A stretch of 64,000 nt of DNA from Candidatus Omnitrophota bacterium (GTDB taxonomy: Bacteria > Omnitrophota > Gorgyraeia > Velamenicoccales > Velamenicoccaceae). Within the stretch, counting starts at the first letter, position 1, and each line of letters begins with the position of its first letter. A program made the translations under genes and the position numbers. Below, piece by piece: positions 34,603 to 42,955 of this stretch. Under the pieces are notes generated by a model. It worked only from the letters and a program-made list of their open reading frames with translations. It was not told the DNA's origin and made no database searches. Location: positions 11,758 through 75,757 of the forward strand of contig DMEU01000011.1 of assembly GCA_003451585.1 (NCBI GenBank). Direction: 5' to 3'.

Positions 34603-37467
34603 ATGAGCAGCACACATTTGATCATAAAGGGCGCCAGGGAGCATAATCTAAAAAATATATCGCTCGAGTTGCCGCGCAATAAATTGATCGTAGTAACCGG
34701 CCTTTCAGGCTCAGGAAAATCGTCCCTGGCTTTTGATACTATTTATGCCGAAGGCCAGAGGCGCTATGTCGAGAGCCTTTCGAGTTATGCCCGCCAGTTC
34801 TTAGAGCAGCTCCAAAAACCCGATGTCGATATCATAGAAGGCCTTTCGCCCACCATATCTATAGAGCAGAGGACAGCCGGAGGCAACCCTCGTTCGACAG
34901 TTGGGACCCAGACTGAGATATATGATTACTTGAGATTGTTATTCGCGCGCATAGGTATTCCGCATTGCCCTAAATGTGGCCGGCGGGTCGAGCGGCAGAG
35001 CGCGCAGGAGATAGTCGGCCAAGTTATGCGGTTGAAGAATGGGACAAAGATAGAGGTCTTGTCTCCTCTAATACAAGGCCGCAAAGGCGAATATCGCAAG
35101 ATACTTGGCCAGATCCAAAAAGACGGTTTTGTGAGGGCAAGGATCGACGGCAAGGTCTATGAGTTAGACGCGGAGATAAAACTGGATCGTTACAAGGTGC
35201 ATCATATTGAAGCCGTTGTCGACAGGCTTGTTGTAGACGAGAGTATTAAAACACGGCTCACCGATTCCGTTGAAACAGCTTTAAAATTCGGCAAAGGCAT
35301 CGTTATTATAAGTCATCAGGGTTCGCCAGTCACTAGTCGCCAGTCACTAGTCACTAGCCACCAGCCACTAGCCACCAGGGTTCATCAGTCAAAAGATATG
35401 GTTTTTAGTGAATTATATGCTTGTACAAGTTGTGGAGTAAATATTCCCGAGATAGAGCCGAGGATATTCTCGTTCAATTCCCCGTACGGCGCCTGTCATG
35501 CGTGTAACGGGCTGGGGTTTAAAATGGAATTTGACTTAGACCTTATAATACGTGATAAGAGCAGGTCTATCCTTGGCGGTGCGCTTGAGCCCTGGAAGCG
35601 CGGAGGCAAAGGGTATCTGTTGTATTATCGCAGCCTGTTGCGTGAGCTTTCTGGCCGTCTCGGGTTTGATCTAGATACGCCGTTTAAAAAATTGAAGAAA
35701 CAGGAGAGGGATGCTATCCTTTACGGTTGTGATGAGATGATATGGGGCAGGAGATTCGAGGGGCTGGTCCCTCACTTAGAGAGGCTTTTTAACCAGACGG
35801 ACAGCTTGTACTTAAAAGAAGAGATCTCAAAATTCATGTCGCAGCTGCCGTGTCCGGTCTGCGCCGGATCGAGGTTAAATAAAGAGAGCCTTGCCGTGAC
35901 TATCAAGGATAGGTCCATTTGGGACGTGGTGCGTATGACGATAACACAAGCGTACGAGTTTTTTTCCGGCCTGGAACTGACTTTAAAAGAAAAAGTTATC
36001 GCACAACAGGCTTTAAAGGATGTGCGGGAAAAACTTCATTTTTGTATAAACGTCGGCCTCGGGTATTTGACACTGGATAGGCGGTCTCAAACGCTTTCAG
36101 GCGGAGAATTCCAGCGCATACGCCTGGCAACGCAGGTGGGTTCCGGCCTTGTAGGCGTGCTTTACGTCTTAGACGAGCCAAGCATAGGGCTTCATTCGCG
36201 CGATAATGCGAAGTTGCTGCTTACTTTAGAGTCTTTGCGGGACCTTGGAAATACGCTTATAGTGGTAGAGCACGACGAAGCTACTATCCGCGCGGCTGAC
36301 CACATCGTAGACCTCGGCCCGGGTGCTGGAAATTATGGCGGAGAAGTGCTCTACAGCGGGACGCTTGAGGCGTTGTTGAAGAGCAAGGATTCTTTGACCG
36401 CCAAGTTCTTGACGGGCGAGCTGCAGATAAAGGTGCCAACCGGACGCCGCGATTACAGGAGTAGAAAATACATCGAGATACGCGGAGCCACTACGCATAA
36501 CTTAAAAGGTATCGACGTCAAATTCCCGCTAGGCGTTTTTATTTGCGTAAGCGGGGTCTCAGGTTCCGGAAAATCGACCTTGATAGACGAGACCCTTTAT
36601 AAGGCCTTGACTAAAGAGTTGTACCGTTCAAAAGTAAAACATGGATATTTTAAAGGTATAAGCGGAGTAGAGAATATCGATAAAGTGATAGTGGTAGATC
36701 AGAGTCCTATAGGCAGGACCCCCAGGTCAAACCCTGCCACATATACAGGGGTTTTTTCTTTTATACGGGATATCTTTGCGAGGTTGCCTGAGTCGCGCGC
36801 CCGGGGTTACAGGCCGGGGCGTTTCAGTTTTAATGTAAAAGGCGGCCGATGCGAGGCCTGCTCAGGGGATGGGATAAAAAAGATAGAAATGCACTTTTTG
36901 CCTGATGTCTACGTCAAATGCGAGGTCTGTCATGGCGAAAGGTTCAACGATGCCACTTTGGAAGTAAGGTATAAGGGTAAGTCTATCGCGGATGTCCTGG
37001 ATATGTCTGTCCAAGAAGGGCTTGTCTTATTTGAAAATATACCTAAAATAAAGGATGTGCTGCAGACTCTTTTTGATGTCGGCCTTGGGTATGTGCAATT
37101 GGGCCAGTCTGCTACGACATTATCCGGAGGAGAGGCCCAGAGGGTAAAACTTGCATCAGAGCTGTGCAAGCGTTCGACTGGCAGGACTTTATACATACTC
37201 GATGAGCCGACTACGGGGTTGCACTTTGCGGACGTGGAAAAATTGTTGGCCGTCCTTCAAAGGCTGGTAGATCTGGGCAATACGGTCCTTGCGGTGGAAC
37301 ATAACATGGATGTTATAAAGAGCGCAGATTATTGTATAGATCTTGGGCCTGAGGGCGGAGACCTCGGGGGAGAGGTGGTCGCCTCCGGCAGCCCGGAAGA
37401 GGTGGCAGGCGTCGAGAGGTCATATACAGGGCAGTATTTAAGAAAAACCTTGGGAAAACAATTATGA
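34603..37467 (+). CDS. uvrA: UvrABC system protein A
   Basis: The damage-sensing ATPase of nucleotide excision repair, 954 residues. Two ABC modules are complete: Walker [10 protein letters not shown] near residue 33 and GVSGSGKST near 650, with the LSGGE signature in both halves. Zinc fingers are CTSCG..CHACNG near 280 and CEACSG..CEVCHG near 750. Residues 240-262 are an extra segment with a seven-residue period (SPVTSRQ, then SLVTSHQ), coded by 7-nt DNA units. It lies in the variable loop just before the first zinc finger. The stop overlaps the next ATG. Confidence 0.96.
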   Translation: MSSTHLIIKGAREHNLKNISLELPRNKLIVVTGLSGSGKSSLAFDTIYAEGQRRYVESLSSYARQFLEQLQKPDVDIIEGLSPTISIEQRTAGGNPRSTVGTQTEIYDYLRLLFARIGIPHCPKCGRRVERQSAQEIVGQVMRLKNGTKIEVLSPLIQGRKGEYRKILGQIQKDGFVRARIDGKVYELDAEIKLDRYKVHHIEAVVDRLVVDESIKTRLTDSVETALKFGKGIVIISHQGSPVTSRQSLVTSHQPLATRVHQSKDMVFSELYACTSCGVNIPEIEPRIFSFNSPYGACHACNGLGFKMEFDLDLIIRDKSRSILGGALEPWKRGGKGYLLYYRSLLRELSGRLGFDLDTPFKKLKKQERDAILYGCDEMIWGRRFEGLVPHLERLFNQTDSLYLKEEISKFMSQLPCPVCAGSRLNKESLAVTIKDRSIWDVVRMTITQAYEFFSGLELTLKEKVIAQQALKDVREKLHFCINVGLGYLTLDRRSQTLSGGEFQRIRLATQVGSGLVGVLYVLDEPSIGLHSRDNAKLLLTLESLRDLGNTLIVVEHDEATIRAADHIVDLGPGAGNYGGEVLYSGTLEALLKSKDSLTAKFLTGELQIKVPTGRRDYRSRKYIEIRGATTHNLKGIDVKFPLGVFICVSGVSGSGKSTLIDETLYKALTKELYRSKVKHGYFKGISGVENIDKVIVVDQSPIGRTPRSNPATYTGVFSFIRDIFARLPESRARGYRPGRFSFNVKGGRCEACSGDGIKKIEMHFLPDVYVKCEVCHGERFNDATLEVRYKGKSIADVLDMSVQEGLVLFENIPKIKDVLQTLFDVGLGYVQLGQSATTLSGGEAQRVKLASELCKRSTGRTLYILDEPTTGLHFADVEKLLAVLQRLVDLGNTVLAVEHNMDVIKSADYCIDLGPEGGDLGGEVVASGSPEEVAGVERSYTGQYLRKTLGKQL
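35327..35375. repeat. Seven tandem heptads inside uvrA
   Basis: Seven consecutive 7-nt units of the form YAGYCRC (CAGTCAC, TAGTCGC, TAGCCAC and so on) run without interruption. The same units occur in the fabH-fabD intergenic repeat at 1638-1712. Three units equal 21 bases, so the encoded peptide shows a seven-residue period. This is the clearest case of the repeat inside a protein. Confidence 0.88.
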
Positions 37468-39947
37468 ATTATAAATTGAGCAGAAAGATCATCTTAATAA
37501 TATTTGCAGCTTTTTTTTGCGCAGGCAATGTGTCCGCTGAGAGCTTCAACAAGAAAGAGGAGGATACTTTTTATGTGGCGGTAAAGGCCTACGAGGATGG
37601 TTTTTATGATGCGTCCTTGACGCTTTTTGACAGGTATCTAAAAACATATATCGATACGAACAAAAAAATTGACGCACTTATTTATATCGGCCAATGTTAT
37701 TTTTTTCAGGAAAAATATGTCAAGGCGCTTGACCAGTTCGAATCCCTTTTGAAGATGGAGGGTACGGACCGCCTGAAGGATAAGATACTTTTCTGGCTTG
37801 GGGAGGTTTATTTGAAAGGGCGGGATTACAGGCAGGCCGCGGAGTTCTACAATAAGTTGATAAAAGACCATAGTGATTCGTTTTATGTCTTGCCGGCCAA
37901 AAGGTCTTTGGCATCCGCTTTTTTTAATGAGTCCAAGTATGAACAGGCGCTTGAAATATATCGCAGCATTATCGCTGGCTTCGATGAGCCGTCTGCCGTA
38001 GAGGAAGCATATTCCGGCATTTGCGAGATATTGTACAGGCTTAAAGATTACGCAAAACTCAGGACGGAACTGGCCGATCTTATCGTAAAATTTCCGCAAT
38101 CGCGTATGATCAACCGCGCCTATTTTTATCTCGGCGAGGCTAATTTTTATCTAAACGATTTTCAGGAGGCCATAGACGCATATCAGAAGGCCGATGTTGT
38201 TGCCGAAAGCCAGCAGCAATCCGACCTGTCGAACATCGGCTTGGGATGGACTTATCTGAAGTTAAAAAAATACGACGAGGCAAAAGAAGCCTTCTCGAAA
38301 TTCGCTGAGCAGGGTGTGCCTGCAAGCGTTTTGTTGGGCAAGGCGGTTCTGGAATCAGCTTTATCATCTTATGATAAAGCGCTTGAGTTGTTCGACAAGG
38401 TTATCGCAGACGACAGGACCGGCGAGTATTCTACCTTCGCTCATTTCGGCCGCGCAGAAGTCCTTTATAACTTGTCGCACTTCAATGAAGCCATTATCGC
38501 CTACAGGGTATCTTTGGACAAACTCAAAATGGCCACAGGCCTTTACGCGGATACCAAAGAGCTTAGGGACAAGATCTTTTACGGCCTGGCATGGGCTTAT
38601 TTGAAAGTCGGTGATTTCACATCGGCCCAGGAAGTATTTCAGAAAATAGCGTCTCTGTCAAACGACAAGATCGTCAAACTGAGCGCAATGGTCCAATCGG
38701 CGGATACTTACCAGGATGCGGGTGAGTATAAAAAGGCGATAGAGGCGTATCAGCATTTTCTTATAGAGTATCCGGATACTGTATATAACGATTATATACA
38801 GTATCAGCTGGGTATGACATGGCTGAAGATGGATAATATGGAATCTGCTGTTTTGGCTTTTCGTAAGCTTCTAGAGAGTTATCCGTCTTCCCAGCTTATC
38901 GATGACTCGCATTACTTTTTAGGGATGGCTTATTTCCGCAGGGGTGATTTTTCCGCGAGCCGTAAACAGCTCTCAGAGTTCTTGACTTCGCTTAAAAGTT
39001 CTTCCTACCGCCTGCAGGCCCTGTTTTTTTTGGGGGAATCGCTTGTGAATCTTGCGGAATTTAAGCCAGCTATAGATATATTCAACATTGTCATAAAAGA
39101 AGGCCAAGGGCAGGAGTCATTGCGCCAAAAAGCTGAATATGAGATTGCGAATGCCTTCGCTTCCATGGGTAATGAAGCTGAGGCGCATAAACGGCTATCT
39201 GATTTTATCGCCCGCTACCCGGAGTCACAGTTATCGCCCGATATACTTTTTTGGTTGGGACAGTCTTATTCGGCGAAAAAGAATTTTGCCCTTAGCCGGA
39301 AATATTTTGAGCGGCTCGTGCGCAATTACCCGGATCACGAATTGATAGGCGACTGCCTTTTAGAAATAGGGCTGACATATTTAGAGGATGGTGATGAAGG
39401 CGCCGCCTTAAGGATTTTCAGCCAGGCAAAAGAAGCGGGCCGCGGCTCTTCTTTGTCGCGTGCCTGGATCTTATCGGGTGATATCTATTCTTTACGGTCC
39501 GATCTGAAGAACGCATTGGAGAATTATAACGAAGCTTTGCGCCTGGGTTCCGGGCTTGCAAGGACAGCCGGCATAAAGATGGCCGCGCTCTATAAGAGAC
39601 AGAGGATGTTTAAAGAAGCAATTGCTGCGCTGGAACAGGCACAAGCTGTGGACGGGCCTGAATCCGGGGGCCAGATACAATTTAATATAGCCGAACTTTT
39701 TGATGAGATGGGCGCCGCTCAGGAGGCCATGGATGGATATTTAAAAGTTTCCTATCTTTATCCGCACGATGACCGCCTTGTGGTCAAGTCACTGCTCAGG
39801 TTGGCGCGTATTTATGAGAACAAGGAAAATCGGCCGGAGCTCATAGCTATACTGGAGAAGATCTTAAGGTACGATTGCCCTGAAGCAAAGTATGCCATGG
39901 AAAAATTGTCAGGTTTGAGGGAACCAGCTGATCCCGGAGGCAGATAA
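37464..39947 (+). CDS. Secreted tetratricopeptide-repeat protein
   Basis: 827 residues with a signal peptide (hydrophobic residues about 8-24, cleavage near VSA-ES at about 26). The rest is about twenty helical TPR-type hairpins, with recurring YxxGxxxY.xA...F pairs such as YEKALEIYRSI- and AIEAYQHFLIEYPD-like units. Proteins of this type act as periplasmic scaffolds (BamD, YbgF/CpoB relatives). Its ATG overlaps the uvrA stop, and the ExbB-like gene starts on its own stop codon, so it probably belongs to the energised envelope module that follows rather than to uvrA. Confidence 0.85.
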   Translation: MNYKLSRKIILIIFAAFFCAGNVSAESFNKKEEDTFYVAVKAYEDGFYDASLTLFDRYLKTYIDTNKKIDALIYIGQCYFFQEKYVKALDQFESLLKMEGTDRLKDKILFWLGEVYLKGRDYRQAAEFYNKLIKDHSDSFYVLPAKRSLASAFFNESKYEQALEIYRSIIAGFDEPSAVEEAYSGICEILYRLKDYAKLRTELADLIVKFPQSRMINRAYFYLGEANFYLNDFQEAIDAYQKADVVAESQQQSDLSNIGLGWTYLKLKKYDEAKEAFSKFAEQGVPASVLLGKAVLESALSSYDKALELFDKVIADDRTGEYSTFAHFGRAEVLYNLSHFNEAIIAYRVSLDKLKMATGLYADTKELRDKIFYGLAWAYLKVGDFTSAQEVFQKIASLSNDKIVKLSAMVQSADTYQDAGEYKKAIEAYQHFLIEYPDTVYNDYIQYQLGMTWLKMDNMESAVLAFRKLLESYPSSQLIDDSHYFLGMAYFRRGDFSASRKQLSEFLTSLKSSSYRLQALFFLGESLVNLAEFKPAIDIFNIVIKEGQGQESLRQKAEYEIANAFASMGNEAEAHKRLSDFIARYPESQLSPDILFWLGQSYSAKKNFALSRKYFERLVRNYPDHELIGDCLLEIGLTYLEDGDEGAALRIFSQAKEAGRGSSLSRAWILSGDIYSLRSDLKNALENYNEALRLGSGLARTAGIKMAALYKRQRMFKEAIAALEQAQAVDGPESGGQIQFNIAELFDEMGAAQEAMDGYLKVSYLYPHDDRLVVKSLLRLARIYENKENRPELIAILEKILRYDCPEAKYAMEKLSGLREPADPGGR

Positions 39948-40639
39948 TGATACAGAATTTTATTAAAGGGGCCATCGTCATATCAAGTGTTGCAGCTTCT
40001 GTTCTGATATATCTAAACGTTGAATTCGTGCGGATGGGCGGGCCTGTGATCGTACCGCTTTTGTTATCATCTGTTTTCGCCTTCGCTATTGTCATCGATA
40101 AACTTGCCCAGTTCAACAGGGAGGGCGTGGATACCCAGGCCTTGCTTAAGAATATCTTTGAATCTATTGAACGTCAAAGGATAAAGGAGGGCATCGACCT
40201 CTGTGACCAGGCTAATGTGAGCGTAGCCCGTATTTTAAAAGAGGGTATCATGAAATATGACCGGCCTAAGGAGGAGATCAGGGATGCAATGCAGGATTCT
40301 TTTTTATACGAGATCCCGCTTTTGGAAGATAAGCTCCCCATACTCGCTACGCTCGTCCAGATAGCTCCGCTATTAGGTTTTTTGGGTACACTCGCCGGGC
40401 TGGCCAATATTTTTAGGGTGATACAGGCCAGGGGTATATCAGCCATGCCGCCAATGGGCGTTGAATTCGCGCAAGGCATTTGGCAGGCCCTGATCTGTTC
40501 CATGGCCGGCTTTCTTGTGGCCATACCGTTGCTCGTGGCGCACAACTATCTTTCCAACAGGTCCAAACTCCTTGTGGAACAGATGGAGAGGGTCTCTACC
40601 GAGTTGATGAATTTTCTGGTAGAAAGGAGAATGCCTTGA
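39947..40639 (+). CDS. MotA/TolQ/ExbB-family proton channel protein
   Basis: 230 residues with three membrane segments: about 8-27, 130-155 and 180-205. The conserved PLLGFLGTLAGL motif and the GIWQALICSMAGFLVAIPLL helix are those of ExbB/TolQ. The usual pore threonine in the last helix is Ser in this protein (ALICSMAG in place of ALxxTxxG), which keeps the hydroxyl. It partners the ExbD-like protein encoded next. The start codon shares a base with the stop of the TPR gene. Confidence 0.88.
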   Translation: MIQNFIKGAIVISSVAASVLIYLNVEFVRMGGPVIVPLLLSSVFAFAIVIDKLAQFNREGVDTQALLKNIFESIERQRIKEGIDLCDQANVSVARILKEGIMKYDRPKEEIRDAMQDSFLYEIPLLEDKLPILATLVQIAPLLGFLGTLAGLANIFRVIQARGISAMPPMGVEFAQGIWQALICSMAGFLVAIPLLVAHNYLSNRSKLLVEQMERVSTELMNFLVERRMP

Positions 40640-41031
40640 AATTCGCACAATCCGGGCGCATGCAGCCGAAAGTCAAATACCTTTATTCTATAGCCTCCGC
40701 CAACATCATGCTTATCCTCATGGTATTTATTTATTTATTGCCTTCCGCATTGTCTTATTCAGGCGTATCGATCGAAATACCTCGCGTTATAACTTCAGAA
40801 TCCGTCTCCGGGAAAGGTTATATCATCATTATCGCTGATGATAATAGTGTCTTTATCGGAGGAAGACGCATCCTTATACCTGAGCTTAAGAGTTTTCTAT
40901 CTGCAAAAAATTACGGGGCTTCAGACGTGTTCATCAAGGCCGATCAAAAGTCCGACGTAGGCACCCTTGCAAAAGTGTGGGATATCTGCAGGGATTCCGG
41001 CGCGCGGAAAGTCAGTATAGCCACAAATTGA
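40636..41031 (+). CDS. ExbD/TolR-family protein lacking the membrane aspartate
   Basis: 131 residues from a TTG start at 40636, chosen because AGGAGA lies six bases upstream and TTGA overlaps the exbB-like stop. A longer reading from ATG 40480 would lie inside the previous gene. One membrane helix (about 20-37) is followed by a periplasmic domain with SGVSIEIPRV and a typical ExbD end (VFIKADQKSDVGTLAKVWDICRDSG in part). The key Asp of the helix (PxIDVxF in ExbD/TolR) is absent; an Asn occupies about that place and no acidic residue is in the helix. Coupling by the standard proton path is doubtful. Confidence 0.82.
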   Translation: MKFAQSGRMQPKVKYLYSIASANIMLILMVFIYLLPSALSYSGVSIEIPRVITSESVSGKGYIIIIADDNSVFIGGRRILIPELKSFLSAKNYGASDVFIKADQKSDVGTLAKVWDICRDSGARKVSIATN

Positions 41032-41041
41032 GGTGCGGAAT

Positions 41042-41683
41042 ATGGCAGGTAAATACGCCACAACAGGCCTTTCAGCTAAGGGCCTGGCGATCTCTTTATC
41101 GATGCATCTTTTTTGGTTCTTTTTATTTGTACCGGTCGTAAAAAGCCAGGCATCCGCATACCATGCGGGCAGCTCTTTTTTCCTAGGCTCAATTCTTCAA
41201 GGTGATGACCTGCGCTATTTTCCGGCAGGGCTTGCGCGGAATGATAAGAGGTTTTTTCTCACGCAAGACCTGGGCCGGGGTGATTATTTTAAGAAGGCAG
41301 ATGGTGTTTTTTCAAAACCGAAGGTCTATGGCAGTGCGGCCATAAAATATGACAGGCAGGCACGGCCTCAAGCCAAATTGACATCGATATCCGGCGATGC
41401 CGGCCGTGACATAGTTTTCGGGATATCGGATTTTTCCGATCATCTTGACAACGTTGATTTTGCCGAGCTTAAGCGTATTTCGACGCGCGAAGATGTCTCC
41501 GGCTTTATCGAGGTCCAGGTATTATTGGGGGCAGGCGGAACTGTTAAAAACATAAAAAAGGTTACGGGGAGCGGTGACCCGATACTGGATCTTTATTGTA
41601 TACGTAAATTTCGCACAGCCGTATTTAAAGATTTCCTGCATCAGGGTAAGCTGGTAAATGTAAGGTTTAAAATTAAAGATTAG
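41042..41683 (+). CDS. TonB-like energy transducer
   Basis: About 213 residues from ATG 41042, preceded by GAGGT. One N-terminal membrane segment (about 16-35, LAISLSMHLFWFFLF region) is followed by a linker and a C-terminal TonB-like domain: GFIEVQVLLGAGGTVKNIKKV and GDPILD then a terminal beta strand. The middle is neither strongly Pro-rich nor Lys-rich, unlike classical TonB. It completes a TPR-ExbB-ExbD-TonB set. An outer-membrane partner receptor is not adjacent. Confidence 0.75.
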   Translation: MAGKYATTGLSAKGLAISLSMHLFWFFLFVPVVKSQASAYHAGSSFFLGSILQGDDLRYFPAGLARNDKRFFLTQDLGRGDYFKKADGVFSKPKVYGSAAIKYDRQARPQAKLTSISGDAGRDIVFGISDFSDHLDNVDFAELKRISTREDVSGFIEVQVLLGAGGTVKNIKKVTGSGDPILDLYCIRKFRTAVFKDFLHQGKLVNVRFKIKD

Positions 41684-41932
41684 ATGATTAAAATTGATTT
41701 TTCTTATTACATCTGCTATTATCTATCCATTGCGTTATCGGGCCTGATGTTTTTTTGGTATTGCGGTAGAAAGAAGGTCAAAAGACAAGGGCTTGTTTCG
41801 CGTGACAGGGTGTTACAGTGCTCCACCTGTACGTATGTTTATTTTGAATCCAAAGTTTCAAAAATAAGTACGTGTCCTTTGTGTGGTAGTTTTAATTCGA
41901 GGTCACAGAAAATAGACAATGTTACCTCCTAG
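41684..41932 (+). CDS. Small membrane protein with zinc ribbon
   Basis: 82 residues starting right at the end of the TonB-like gene (TAGATG). One membrane helix (about 6-26) is followed by a basic stretch and a C-terminal zinc-ribbon-like pair, CSTC near 45 and CPLCGS near 66. I do not recognise a family. The close junction suggests it is translated with the energy-transducer module and may be an accessory inner-membrane factor. Confidence 0.6.
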   Translation: MIKIDFSYYICYYLSIALSGLMFFWYCGRKKVKRQGLVSRDRVLQCSTCTYVYFESKVSKISTCPLCGSFNSRSQKIDNVTS

Positions 41933-41939
41933 CCTAAAC

Positions 41940-41979
41940 ACTTGCTAATTTTAAGCTAATCCGCTTAAAATTAGCAAGT
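41940..41979 (+). promoter_or_regulatory. Perfect 17-bp hairpin upstream of winged-helix gene
   Basis: The arms at 41940-41956 and 41963-41979 are perfect reverse complements of 17 bases (starting ACTTGCTAATTTTAAGC), with a 6-nt loop TAATCC. There is no T-run, and no heptad periodicity is seen. ACCTCC just outside the left arm could also pair with GGAGGT outside the right arm. It could be an operator, a processing site or a translational control element. Confidence 0.6.
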
Positions 41980-41990
41980 AGGCACGGAGG

Positions 41991-42032
41991 TTAACTTTGC
42001 AAGGTATAGCAACTTTAAATAGGCAAAGTTAA
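41991..42032 (+). promoter_or_regulatory. Second perfect hairpin (10 bp) before winged-helix gene
   Basis: TTAACTTTGC at 41991-42000 pairs perfectly with GCAAAGTTAA at 42023-42032. A good GGAGG ribosome binding site follows at once, 12 bases before the ATG at 42044. Together with the 17-bp hairpin it forms a tandem structured leader for the next gene. Confidence 0.55.
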
Positions 42033-42043
42033 GGAGGCTGATA

Positions 42044-42244
42044 ATGATAACAGAGATTGGTATAGTTGCAGGAGAGATTTGGCATTATCTTGACGCGCAC
42101 GGAGAAGCGCTTTTTTCCGATATGGCCCGGCATATAGATAAATCCCGCGACCTGATACTTATGAGCCTTGGCTGGCTTGCAAGAGAGGGGCATGTGGTTT
42201 TGGTGAGTGTTGAAGGCAATTACAAGATCTCTTTGCGCAAATGA
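42044..42244 (+). CDS. Small winged-helix protein (DUF2582-like)
   Basis: 66 residues, a single winged helix-turn-helix domain: helix IVAGEIWHYLDAHG, then LFSDMARHI, the recognition-type helix RDLILMSLGWLAREGHV, and a wing ending YKISLRK. This matches the small DUF2582-type proteins as I remember them. AAGGAGG lies just upstream. The next gene starts on its stop codon (ATGA). It may regulate its own structured leader or the pilus genes downstream; this is inference from position. Confidence 0.75.
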   Translation: MITEIGIVAGEIWHYLDAHGEALFSDMARHIDKSRDLILMSLGWLAREGHVVLVSVEGNYKISLRK

Positions 42245-42591
42245 AGTTATTCTCGGATAGAGCCCTGGCTATCCTGAACATGTTGATATTTTGCGTGATC
42301 TTCACTGTTCTGTCAGGGGTTATACTGGCCCTCGTAAGTTCCCACACCCGCCAAATGGAGACCAATATCCGCAGGACCAAGGCCTTTTATGTTTCCGAAG
42401 CCGGAAATGTAGCCTCATATGATTCTTTTAGAAGAAATGTCGCTTTCTCCAATCCTTCCGTAGAGTGGTCATTTAACGCAGCCGGTAATCCAACGGCTAC
42501 AAAACCCGCGGCCGTAGTTTCTACTGCAGGGGCAGGGCCTGGGGGGACTACGCGGATTAATTCTACTACCAATTACGTTATGAATTGGTGA
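42241..42591 (+). CDS. PilX-like pilus assembly protein
   Basis: 116 residues. The N-terminal hydrophobic helix (about 9-33) is followed by RQMETNIRRTKAFYVSEAGN, the E/R pattern and AEAG-like motif of PilX/PilX_N pilus assembly proteins. It lacks a classical GFTLIE cleavage site; the N-terminus MKLFSDRALAIL is a poor prepilin signal. The C-terminal half is short and low in complexity (Ala/Thr/Gly), so the protein is much smaller than typical PilX. It is coupled to the winged-helix gene by an ATGA overlap. Confidence 0.65.
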   Translation: MKLFSDRALAILNMLIFCVIFTVLSGVILALVSSHTRQMETNIRRTKAFYVSEAGNVASYDSFRRNVAFSNPSVEWSFNAAGNPTATKPAAVVSTAGAGPGGTTRINSTTNYVMNW

Positions 42592-42654
42592 GCGTTCTTA
42601 CAAAAAATTTTTTATAATATAAGTAAGTTTGAGTAACCTTACATTATAATTTAA

Positions 42655-42683
42655 TTGACAAAGTAAAAATAATATGATTTAAT
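42655..42683 (+). promoter_or_regulatory. Promoter of the type IV pilus operon
   Basis: TTGACA at 42655-42660, a 17-bp spacer and TTTAAT at 42678-42683 match consensus 6/6 and 5/6, in a very AT-rich 140-bp gap. It lies about 55 bp before the excisionase-like gene at 42739 and is the likely start of the pilM-pilC transcript. Confidence 0.68.
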
Positions 42684-42738
42684 TAATACGAGTTAAGTTA
42701 AATTTTACATAATATTGAGACAGTAATGAGGATGAATA

Positions 42739-42921
42739 ATGTATAGTTTGATGGATATCGAGGAGCTGGCGAGCTACCTGAGGCTCAAGAAACAGACCAT
42801 TTATAATTGGCTGCATGAGAGTAAGATCTCGGGCATCAAGGTGGGCGGCGTTTGGAGATTCGATAAGAAAGATATCGATAAGTGGCTTCGCTCCAACACA
42901 AGAAGCGCCAGGCTAAAATAG
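42739..42921 (+). CDS. Excisionase/MerR-type helix-turn-helix protein
   Basis: 60 residues, almost entirely one DNA-binding domain of the excisionase (Xis/MerR-like) family: MDIEELASYLRLKKQTIYNWLHESKI region, then GGVWRFDKKDIDKWL. These proteins are often found as stand-alone regulators. Its place between the strong promoter and the pilM/N gene suggests it controls the pilus operon. There is no sign of an integrase nearby, so a phage excision role is unlikely. Confidence 0.82.
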   Translation: MYSLMDIEELASYLRLKKQTIYNWLHESKISGIKVGGVWRFDKKDIDKWLRSNTRSARLK

Positions 42922-42955
42922 TAATGGCCTCGGATAAACCAATAATGAGGGCGTA

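Noticed and set aside
40480..40635. Longer N-terminus for the ExbD-like protein
   Set aside because: It would lie wholly inside the exbB-like gene. The TTG at 40636 has a good ribosome binding site and gives the normal family length.
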